From positions 1 to 6,032 of the forward strand of contig JAPLJQ010000217.1 in NCBI GenBank assembly GCA_026388495.1: 6,032 nt of DNA, read 5' to 3'. Shown here piece by piece: positions 1 to 5,540 of this stretch. Numbering within the stretch: position 1 is the first letter of the stretch; every line of letters starts with the position of its first letter. Position numbers and translations under genes: made by a program. This DNA is from Deltaproteobacteria bacterium (GTDB lineage Bacteria > Desulfobacterota > Syntrophia > Syntrophales > UBA2185). Under the pieces are notes generated by a model that saw nothing but the letters and a program-made list of their open reading frames with translations, searched no databases and was not told where the DNA came from.

Positions 1-1394
1 GCGTTTTTGTACGACACAAAATTCAGTTCCTGCGGTCCTGTTTTACTTGAATGCCAGACGTCATAAATGTCCGGGTCCAGGGGGATGGTCCAGCCGAGAA
101 TCGTCGCATCAAAACGCCTCTTGTTGATGAAATCGTTCACAAAAGCAGCCCATTCGAGGACCCTGATCTTAACCTTGATGCCTAATTCGCCAAGCCGCCT
201 CTGTATGATCTCGGCGCACTTGCTGCGGACTTCATTCCCCTGATTGGTAATGATTTCAAATACAAAGGGCTGACCGTTTTTATCAAGAATGCCATCACCG
301 TCGGTATCACGCCAGCCGGCCTGTGCAAGGAGTTCTTTTGCCTTCGTGGGATCGTATGGATACGTCTTTACATCGGGGTTATAGACCCAGGTGCCAGGCT
401 TGAAAGGACCCGTTGAAGGCTTTCCCAGCCCAAGCAGAATCCCCTGGATTATCTCATCCCTGTTAATCCCGTAGGCAATGGCCTGACGCACCATTTTGTC
501 CGCAAACATCGGGTTTTTCAGATTATAACCCAGATATGTATAGGAAAAGGAAAGATACCGATACTTATTGAAATTTCTCCGGAATAAGTTGTTTTCCGTC
601 TGACGCATGTACTGAAGGGGTGTCAGGCCCATCCGGTCGATGCCGTTTGCCCGCAATTCAAGAAACATGGTGGCCATATCCGGGATGATGCGCATGACAT
701 ATCCATCGATATAAGGTCTCCCCTCAAAATAGTCCGGATTGGACACAAGGACAATCTTCTGGCCGGGTTTCCATTCTTTGAACATGTACGGCCCCGTTCC
801 GACGGGATGACGCGCCAAAGGCGATGTTGTGATGTCCTTTCCCTGAAGAAGGTGTTTCGGCAGGATCGCATTGCTCCAGCTCATGAGGGCCGGGGCAAAT
901 GGTTTATCATAGGTCACCCTGATTGTATGGCTGTCAGGAACTTCAACCGTCTTGACCTTGAGAAAATCACCCGCATAGGGCGTAGGGGTACGGGGATCGA
1001 TCGTGACCTGATAGGTAAACAAGACGTCTTCGGCGGTAAAGGGATAGCCGTCATGCCACTTCACACCTTTTCTAAGATGGAAAGTGATCACCAATCCTCC
1101 ATTCGACACATCCCAGGATTCCGCGAGATCACCAACAATGTTCAGGTCTTTATCATACTTGACCAGGCCGTTGAAAACCATGGACGCTATCTGGTGAGAG
1201 GTGTTGTCCGAAGAAAGGACGGGGAGCAGGTTGCTGGCGTCTCCGATGGACCCTTCCACCATAATATCCCCGTAAGCGGGGCGTGCATCAGATGAGCGAG
1301 TGACTGCATTCCCCTGATCTGATTGGCTGCAGCCCCACAAGGCCCCATGAATAAGGATGAAAAAAATAAACATTATCGTTTTCAACGGTTTCAT
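1..1394 (-). CDS. Family 5 extracellular solute-binding lipoprotein (peptide ABC transporter), C-terminus missing
   Basis: Reading the minus strand from the ATG at 1394-1392 gives 464 uninterrupted codons that run off the left edge. The product begins with a lipoprotein signal: basic start (MKPLK), hydrophobic stretch TIMFIFFILIHGA, then lipobox LWGC with the lipidated cysteine at residue 22. Trp at -2 is uncommon. SBP_bac_5 hallmarks follow: an N-lobe with LAESW and WHDG near residues 80-110, EDVLFTY, GTGPYMFKEW near 200, a hinge region with VRQAIAYGINRDEI, and the DTDGDGILDKNG loop near 363. The family usually has about 500-550 residues, so roughly 60-90 are missing. In this family the protein is anchored outside the inner membrane and delivers oligopeptides, or sometimes nickel or sugars, to a permease; the ligand here cannot be told. 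The permease genes would be expected past the left edge. The start lacks a good Shine-Dalgarno; an AGAGGA lies about 22 bases upstream. An in-frame TTG eight codons earlier is possible, but the signal peptide favours this ATG. Confidence 0.93.
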   Translation of the reverse strand, partial: MKPLKTIMFIFFILIHGALWGCSQSDQGNAVTRSSDARPAYGDIMVEGSIGDASNLLPVLSSDNTSHQIASMVFNGLVKYDKDLNIVGDLAESWDVSNGGLVITFHLRKGVKWHDGYPFTAEDVLFTYQVTIDPRTPTPYAGDFLKVKTVEVPDSHTIRVTYDKPFAPALMSWSNAILPKHLLQGKDITTSPLARHPVGTGPYMFKEWKPGQKIVLVSNPDYFEGRPYIDGYVMRIIPDMATMFLELRANGIDRMGLTPLQYMRQTENNLFRRNFNKYRYLSFSYTYLGYNLKNPMFADKMVRQAIAYGINRDEIIQGILLGLGKPSTGPFKPGTWVYNPDVKTYPYDPTKAKELLAQAGWRDTDGDGILDKNGQPFVFEIITNQGNEVRSKCAEIIQRRLGELGIKVKIRVLEWAAFVNDFINKRRFDATILGWTIPLDPDIYDVWHSSKTGPQELNFVSYKN

Positions 1395-1453
1395 GAGCAG
1401 GGAGGTTACTGAATACAATCCTCTTTTGCAATGAAATTATGCTTTCCCCATCA

Positions 1454-1466
1454 GGAATGACGTTCC
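1454..1466. repeat. Short palindrome, possible remnant of the same repeat family
   Basis: GGAATGACGTTCC has 4-base arms GGAA/TTCC and contains the 9-mer GGAATGACG, which also occurs at 1625-1633 at the end of the double hairpin. It may be a decayed half unit. It falls near the expected transcription start of the minus-strand gene. Confidence 0.3.
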
Positions 1467-1495
1467 AGTAAAAAATCACATTGCCATACAGGCAA
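1467..1495 (-). promoter_or_regulatory. Candidate sigma70-type promoter for the solute-binding protein gene
   Basis: On the minus strand TTGCCT (1495-1490) is followed after 17 bases by TTTACT (1472-1467), each matching four of six consensus positions. Transcription would start near 1460, leaving a leader of about 65 bases before the ATG at 1394. The -35 box is one arm of the palindrome at 1481-1495, so it is shared with the divergent promoter. This is a modest match made by eye. Confidence 0.35.
1481..1495. promoter_or_regulatory. Palindrome TTGCC-ATACA-GGCAA shared by the divergent -35 boxes
   Basis: A perfect inverted repeat with 5-base arms and a 5-base spacer. Its left arm is the -35 of the plus-strand promoter and its right arm, read in reverse, is the -35 of the minus-strand promoter. 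It could be an operator through which one protein controls both genes, or simply the by-product of two TTGCC -35 boxes facing each other. Confidence 0.35.
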
Positions 1496-1509
1496 GCTTC
1501 TCCTATACT
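1481..1509 (+). promoter_or_regulatory. Candidate sigma70-type promoter for the metallophosphoesterase gene
   Basis: TTGCCA (1481-1486) and TATACT (1504-1509) are separated by exactly 17 bases, each with five of six consensus matches. This is the best promoter-like sequence in the window. Transcription would begin near 1516, giving a leader of about 150 bases that carries the REP-like double hairpin before the coding start at 1668. The heptamer CCTATAC occurs twice, 11 bases (about one helical turn) apart, at 1502-1508 (over the -10) and 1513-1519. Confidence 0.55.
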
Positions 1510-1569
1510 GCCCCTATACAACATGAAATTCCAATAATATTCCTCCGGCAAGTAAACATGTCAAAGATT

Positions 1570-1634
1570 GTCATGCCGGACTTTATCCGGCATCCAGTAT
1601 TTTCAGTAGATTCCGGCTTTCGCTGGAATGACGG
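1570..1634. repeat. REP-like double-hairpin intergenic repeat
   Basis: Two hairpins lie side by side. The first has perfect 8-base arms ATGCCGGA (1573-1580) and TCCGGCAT (1586-1593) around CTTTA. The second has ATTCCGGC (1610-1617) and GCTGGAAT (1622-1629) around TTTC, with one G-T wobble. The outer ends GTCATgCCgG (1570-1579) and CTGGAATGAC (1623-1632) are also imperfectly complementary, so the unit is a nested inverted repeat of about 65 bases. It resembles the GTCATTCC...GGAATGAC class of short palindromic repeats scattered between genes in many proteobacteria. It lies in the leader of the metallophosphoesterase gene and might affect mRNA folding or stability. Confidence 0.7.
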
Positions 1635-1655
1635 AATTTTAGATATTATGTTACC

Positions 1656-1659
1656 GGAG
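1656..1659 (+). promoter_or_regulatory. Ribosome binding site GGAG for the metallophosphoesterase
   Basis: GGAG lies eight bases before the ATG at 1668 and supports that start. A second in-frame ATG at 1686 has its own weaker purine run (GGAAAG, 1677-1682), so initiation at either is possible. Confidence 0.6.
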
Positions 1660-1667
1660 TAAATAAG

Positions 1668-2492
1668 ATGGTTATCGGAAAGACGATGAAAATTGTGGCG
1701 ACCGGCGATATTCACTACGACCTGATGCGAAACCTGACGGACCATGAAAAATTTCATCATTTCATAGAACGCCTGAAAAGCGAAAACCCGGATGTGCTTG
1801 TACTGACGGGCGACACGGTGGGGCTTGGCTCCTCGAAGCTTGAAGAATGTCTGAATTTTTTTACTGACATTGCACCGGTGCGGCTCATGGTTTTCGGCAA
1901 CCACGAATACTGGAGCCCTGAAGGTGATACATTCAGGCACCTTGAAGACATGAAGACCAGAATCAAGGGGTGCGGCTTTAAAATTCTTGATGAACATCCG
2001 GAGATCATCGATGATATCGGATTTGCAGGCAACTGCGCCTGGTACGATTATTCCTTTGCGGGGACGGAAGCGCCCCCCCGCTCATCATATGAAAAGAAGA
2101 TGTACAGCGGGCACATTATCTGGAATGATGTCCATATGGTCAGGCTTGGAAAAACGGACGGCGACTATACGGATGAACTTCTGGCCAAACTGGAAGGCGA
2201 TATACAGACCCTTGAATCCCAAGTGGATCTGATTATCGTCGTCACCCATCATATCGGATTTGCGGAAATGCTGTCCATCCAGGAAGATTTTCCCGGGTTG
2301 AATTTTTGCAACGCCTTTATGGGCAATCGCAAACTTGGAGACATGCTTCTTCGGCATCCGAAGGTCGGATACCACGTCTGCGGCCACACCCACTTCACGA
2401 AAGTGGTCGAGAAAGAACATCTGATTTCAGTGAACCCGGGTTCAACCTATGACGAGAAAAAATTCCTGCCTATAACAATCCGCAAGGGGTAG
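1668..2492 (+). CDS. Calcineurin-like metallophosphoesterase
   Basis: A 274-residue soluble protein with the full dinuclear-metal signature of the superfamily: D14-x-H16 (GDIH), G48-D49 (TGD), G77-N-H-E80 (FGNHE), H194-H195 (VTHH) and G239-H-T-H242 (CGHTH). Every metal-ligand position is filled, so it should be an active phosphohydrolase. No signal peptide or membrane helix is seen, so it is probably cytoplasmic. The substrate is open: the superfamily includes cyclic-nucleotide phosphodiesterases of the CpdA type (similar length), nucleotidases, protein phosphatases and lipid-precursor hydrolases. The ATG at 1668 has a good GGAG; the ATG at 1686 would give MKIVATGDIH, the N-terminus typical of the family, so the true start may be seven residues... 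six codons later. It is divergent from the solute-binding protein gene and 115 bases upstream of the BrkB fusion. Two cyclic-nucleotide-binding proteins downstream make cyclic-nucleotide turnover a reasonable but unproven guess. Confidence 0.92.
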   Translation: MVIGKTMKIVATGDIHYDLMRNLTDHEKFHHFIERLKSENPDVLVLTGDTVGLGSSKLEECLNFFTDIAPVRLMVFGNHEYWSPEGDTFRHLEDMKTRIKGCGFKILDEHPEIIDDIGFAGNCAWYDYSFAGTEAPPRSSYEKKMYSGHIIWNDVHMVRLGKTDGDYTDELLAKLEGDIQTLESQVDLIIVVTHHIGFAEMLSIQEDFPGLNFCNAFMGNRKLGDMLLRHPKVGYHVCGHTHFTKVVEKEHLISVNPGSTYDEKKFLPITIRKG

Positions 2493-2562
2493 CTCGGTAC
2501 CGTATCAGGAATTTCTTGCCACAGCCGGGTTTGTGCCGCGTTATTACCTTTCCTTTCCTCTC

Positions 2563-2581
2563 TTGTTTATGATAAGAACAA
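2563..2581. promoter_or_regulatory. Dyad TTGTT-N9-AACAA around a -10-like TATGAT, upstream of the BrkB fusion
   Basis: TTGTT (2563-2567) and AACAA (2577-2581) are perfect inverted arms, and the spacer begins with TATGAT (2568-2573 counting the last T of TTGTTT), five of six to the -10 consensus. No good -35 is seen; TTACCT at 2544-2549 is the nearest. An 18-base pyrimidine run (2547-2564) abuts it, and a small palindrome GATAT-CCC-ATATC follows at 2583-2595. Dyads of this general size are typical of Crp/FNR-family operators, but the arms do not match a specific known motif. Apart from these, 2493-2607 holds nothing I recognise. Confidence 0.28.
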
Positions 2582-2607
2582 AGATATCCCATATCTAAGC
2601 TATACAC

Positions 2608-4230
2608 ATGCCCGCAATGACCCGTAAAAAGAAATGGACACATGATCATGTCAAGGGGAAGTTAGAACGAATTCCCTTTGGCCTGGCCGGCATGTGGGAT
2701 ATCCTGCATAACGCCATCCGGAATTATCAGTTCAACGGCAACGCTAATCAGGCGGCGGCGATATCCCTTTACGCCATCTTATCCTTTATTCCCCTCTTCA
2801 TTCTGACCATCCTGGTGGTCAACTCTGTCTTCGCTTCCCATCCGCTCATCCAGAGGGATCTGATCGAGATGATCCGGGGATTCCATCCCTATTTCTCCGA
2901 TTCTTCGCTGACCCAACTGGGTCAGATCGAACAGAAAAAACGGATTCTCGGCTGGGTCGGAATTTTCAGTTTGATCTGGTTTTCCGCCATGATCTTCAGC
3001 GCCATCGAAACGGCCATGAACGTCATCTTCCGGTCGCGGAAATACCGGAATTATGTTGTATCCAAGCTGCTGGCCATCGCCATGATCCCCATGGGATGGA
3101 CCGTAGGCGTTGCCAGCGTGGGCATTACCTATATTGCAACCCTTCTGGCCAAACAGTCTCTCCTGTCGCCTGACGGGTCCTTTATCTTTCCCATCCTTCA
3201 CGGTGTTCTCTTTCGCTTCGTTTTACCGTATCTTTTGACGGTTGCATTCTTTACCGTTGTATATAAAGTGATTCCCACGACAAAAGTCAGCTGGGGAAAT
3301 GCCTTCATCGGCGCCGCAATTTTTTCCGCTCTGATGGAAATCGCAAAGCACTTCTTTACCTGGTACGTCGCCAATTATACCCGATACCATGTTATTTTCG
3401 GTTCCCTTGAAACGGTCGTCATCCTTGTCATATGGGTCTTTTATGTCGCCTTGATCCTCCTGTTCTGCGCAGAACTGATTTCTTCTTACCAGAGGAGAGA
3501 TCTGATCCTGCTCGAAAAGGCCTTCCTGAAACCGAAGAAAAAAATGATGAGAATTGACGAGCGTCTTTTCCGGAAATTCGGACGGATGTATCCAAAAGGT
3601 TCCTACATTTTCAGGGAAGGAGACACGGATAAAGACATGTTCTACATCCTGATGGGGCATGTACGTGTGGAAAAAAAGGCCGGCCATGTGAAAAAGGTGT
3701 TGGCCGATTTAGGCGCCGGAGAGTATTTCGGTGAAATGGCGGCACTGATTGATGCCCCACGCACCGCCTCTGCCCAAGCCACACAAGACAGCAACCTGGC
3801 CATCATCGATGGGAACACCTTTCGAAATCTTCTTCGGGAAAGCGAAGATGTATCTCTTTTCATGCTCAAAGAGTTTTCAAACAGAATAAAGCATACGAAC
3901 GTCGCTCTTGAAGAGTTGACTCAATCATGGGTGAAGCTGACGGCCATCATCTATTTTATAAAAGAGTGGCCGCTACAGGATAACCGGAATCCTGTCAACG
4001 ACCTCTCAAATTACACCAGGAAGGAACAGGGAGAGATTCAGCAGGTTTTGAATGAACTCAGCAATCATGGAATACTGAACATCCGGGATGGGCGTATTGT
4101 CGAATTTCTCAAAGATCGCGCCTGGGATATGGTAACCCATCAGATTTTTTTCCAGGATAGACGGACTGAAAAGCGCAAGTCGAACCTCCCCGACACAGGG
4201 TCCGGGCATCCCGGCAAGGACATTGTCTAA
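2608..4230 (+). CDS. YihY/BrkB membrane protein fused to a cyclic-nucleotide-binding domain and winged-helix-like tail
   Basis: A 540-residue fusion. Residues about 25-295 are a YihY/BrkB (once miscalled RNase BN) domain with six hydrophobic segments near 48-75, 113-134, 152-181, 192-222, 230-254 and 263-294, including the family-like ending GSLETVVILVIWVFYVALIL...AEL. Residues about 325-425 are a cyclic-nucleotide-binding beta-barrel with YPKGSYIFREGD and the phosphate-binding cassette F374-G-E-M-A-A-L...P384-R385-T386. E376 and R385 correspond to the ribose- and phosphate-contacting Glu and Arg of Crp. A C-helix follows (to about 440), then residues 441-515 resemble a Crp-type winged helix (LSNYTRKEQGEIQQVLNELSNHGILNIRDGRIV, quoted in parts: helix EQGEIQQVLNELSNHG, wing NIRDGRIV), with a recognition helix lacking the usual R-E-T-V-S-R. 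YihY proteins alone have about 280-420 residues. The function of the membrane part is unknown; the fusion suggests a nucleotide-responsive membrane protein or tethered regulator. Neither ATG 2608 nor ATG 2617 has a Shine-Dalgarno, so the start is uncertain. Confidence 0.9.
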   Translation: MPAMTRKKKWTHDHVKGKLERIPFGLAGMWDILHNAIRNYQFNGNANQAAAISLYAILSFIPLFILTILVVNSVFASHPLIQRDLIEMIRGFHPYFSDSSLTQLGQIEQKKRILGWVGIFSLIWFSAMIFSAIETAMNVIFRSRKYRNYVVSKLLAIAMIPMGWTVGVASVGITYIATLLAKQSLLSPDGSFIFPILHGVLFRFVLPYLLTVAFFTVVYKVIPTTKVSWGNAFIGAAIFSALMEIAKHFFTWYVANYTRYHVIFGSLETVVILVIWVFYVALILLFCAELISSYQRRDLILLEKAFLKPKKKMMRIDERLFRKFGRMYPKGSYIFREGDTDKDMFYILMGHVRVEKKAGHVKKVLADLGAGEYFGEMAALIDAPRTASAQATQDSNLAIIDGNTFRNLLRESEDVSLFMLKEFSNRIKHTNVALEELTQSWVKLTAIIYFIKEWPLQDNRNPVNDLSNYTRKEQGEIQQVLNELSNHGILNIRDGRIVEFLKDRAWDMVTHQIFFQDRRTEKRKSNLPDTGSGHPGKDIV

Positions 4231-4247
4231 TAAAGCGCAAAGACTTG

Positions 4248-4276
4248 TTGTAACGATTCGACAGATAGGGTAGTAT
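4248..4276 (+). promoter_or_regulatory. Candidate promoter for the ahbC-like gene
   Basis: TTGTAA (4248-4253) and TAGTAT (4271-4276) are 17 bases apart, each matching four of six consensus positions. Transcription would start near 4283, about 15 bases before the ATG at 4298. An imperfect dyad TGTTG-N8-CGACA (4246-4263, one G-T mismatch) overlaps the -35 and could be an operator. No Shine-Dalgarno is visible between the predicted start of transcription and the ATG. Confidence 0.38.
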
Positions 4277-4297
4277 ATTCAACAAAAGTTTCAATTT

Positions 4298-5485
4298 ATG
4301 ATCGGTATTTCAAAACTATATTGCGGGGCGGTGGAACCCTCCGATGTTCTTCGTTATGGGAGAGAGTCTGGCAAGCTCCCCTCCCATCTTCTTCAGTTCT
4401 CAAAAGACAAGCGGCCTGTCGTGGTCTGGAATGTGACAAGGCGCTGCAATCTGAAGTGCGTGCATTGTTATTCAAGCTCTCAGAATATCCGTTATGATGA
4501 TGAACTGACCACCGAAGAGGGGAAAAGGCTGTTATCGGATCTGGCTTCCTTTGGATCTCCCGTAATCCTGTTCTCCGGCGGGGAACCGACGATGCGGGAA
4601 GATCTTCCTGAACTGGCTCAGTTTGCCGTGGATAGGGGCATGCGGGCTGTCATATCAACCAATGGGACCTTGCTGACGAATAAAGCGGTCGATATTTTTA
4701 AAAGGATCGGACTGTCCTATGTGGGTGTAAGCCTCGACGGGATGAAAGAAATCCATGACCGGTTCCGGGGCGTTCCAGGGGCCTTCGACAAGACACTGAC
4801 GGGAATCAGAACCTGCCAGGAAGCGGGAATCAAAGTGGGCATTCGCTTTACGCTGAACAGGAAAAATATTCTTGACATTCCTTCCATTTTCGATCTCCTT
4901 GAACAGGAAAACATACCCAGGGCCTGCTTTTATCATCTCGTTTACTCCGGCCGCGGATCCAGGCTGATCGATGAAGACCTCTCTCATGAGGAAACCCGTA
5001 AGACCGTGGATCTGATTATGAACAGAACCCGTGATTTATTTGACCGGGGAAAACCGAAAGAGATCCTTACCGTGGATAATCACGCCGACGGCCCCTACGT
5101 CTTTTTGAGAATGCAGAAGGAAAACCCGGAGCGGGCGGCGGAGATCATGGCCCTGCTTCTTATGAATGAGGGTAACAATTCAGGAACAGGTATCGGCTGT
5201 GTGAGCTGGAACGGCGATGTCCATCCGGATCAGTTCTGGAGAAACATATCCTTCGGCAACGTGAGGGTGCGGCCATTCAGTGAAATCTGGACGGACACGT
5301 CCCATGATCTGATGCGTCAATTGAAGGACAAGAAAAAATTTGTAACGGGCAGATGCGCCACGTGCGGCTGGCTCGACATATGCGGGGGAAACTTCAGGGC
5401 CAGAGCGCAGGCGGTCACGGGTGATATATGGGCTCCCGATCCGGCCTGCTATCTTACAGAAAGAGAAATAGAAAAAGGTGGTTAA
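4298..5485 (+). CDS. ahbC: AhbC-type radical SAM protein (12,18-didecarboxysiroheme deacetylase)
   Basis: A 395-residue radical SAM enzyme. The SAM-cluster motif is C50-x3-C54-x2-C57 (RRCNLKCVHCY), with GGEP at 94-97, the STNGT strand at 120-124 and VSLDG at 144-148. A C-terminal SPASM/Twitch-like region supplies cysteines for a second [4Fe-4S] cluster: C301, C353-x2-C356-x5-C362 and C384, in CATCGWLDICGGNFR and PDPACYL. The N-terminus MIGISKLYCG and the C-terminal motifs are, from memory, characteristic of AhbC. In the siroheme-dependent haem pathway AhbC removes the two acetate side chains of 12,18-didecarboxysiroheme to give Fe-coproporphyrin III, which AhbD then converts to haem b. It acts in the cytoplasm and needs anaerobiosis. 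Related alternatives are NirJ (haem d1) and AhbD, judged less likely from the termini. No ahbA, ahbB, ahbD or hemA/B lies within this window. The start lacks a Shine-Dalgarno but fits the family. A cyclic-nucleotide-binding gene follows 55 bases later. Confidence 0.88.
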   Translation: MIGISKLYCGAVEPSDVLRYGRESGKLPSHLLQFSKDKRPVVVWNVTRRCNLKCVHCYSSSQNIRYDDELTTEEGKRLLSDLASFGSPVILFSGGEPTMREDLPELAQFAVDRGMRAVISTNGTLLTNKAVDIFKRIGLSYVGVSLDGMKEIHDRFRGVPGAFDKTLTGIRTCQEAGIKVGIRFTLNRKNILDIPSIFDLLEQENIPRACFYHLVYSGRGSRLIDEDLSHEETRKTVDLIMNRTRDLFDRGKPKEILTVDNHADGPYVFLRMQKENPERAAEIMALLLMNEGNNSGTGIGCVSWNGDVHPDQFWRNISFGNVRVRPFSEIWTDTSHDLMRQLKDKKKFVTGRCATCGWLDICGGNFRARAQAVTGDIWAPDPACYLTEREIEKGG

Positions 5486-5528
5486 GCATTTTTTTGCAAA
5501 TCGGTAAATACATTTTACTCTGAATATC

Positions 5529-5534
5529 AGGAGG
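5529..5534 (+). promoter_or_regulatory. Strong ribosome binding site AGGAGG
   Basis: A perfect AGGAGG six bases before the ATG at 5541, which fixes that start. It is the strongest such site in the window. The 55-base gap after the ahbC-like gene contains no terminator hairpin, so read-through from ahbC is likely. Confidence 0.85.
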
Positions 5535-5540
5535 GGAATA

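Noticed and set aside
807..1295. 162-codon plus-strand open frame
   Set aside because: It is antisense to the well-supported solute-binding protein frame, has no family-like motif and no ribosome site; it is a shadow frame.
1502..1519. CCTATAC direct repeat as a mobile-element target duplication or CRISPR-like repeat
   Set aside because: Only two short copies 11 bases apart, with nothing inserted between them; at most a tandem regulatory motif.
1288..1551. 87-codon minus-strand open frame starting after a GGAGG-like sequence
   Set aside because: It overlaps the start of the lipoprotein gene in another frame, its sequence has no domain character, and it spans the predicted promoter region.
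1644..1649. TATTAT as a -10 box directly before the metallophosphoesterase
   Set aside because: No acceptable -35 lies 16-18 bases upstream, and a start there would fall on the ribosome binding site; the promoter at 1481-1509 is much better.
1503..1997. 164-codon minus-strand open frame across the repeat and the metallophosphoesterase start
   Set aside because: It is antisense to a gene with complete catalytic motifs, and part of its length is simply the translated REP-like repeat.
2493..2546. Possible terminator after the metallophosphoesterase (CGGTACCG at 2495-2502 and CACA/TGTG near 2520-2535)
   Set aside because: The first palindrome has no loop and the second has only four base pairs; neither is followed by a proper T run.
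2779..3687. Two minus-strand open frames (2779-3201 and 3223-3687)
   Set aside because: Both are antisense to the BrkB fusion; their charged, low-quality sequences are what the reverse complement of hydrophobic helices gives.
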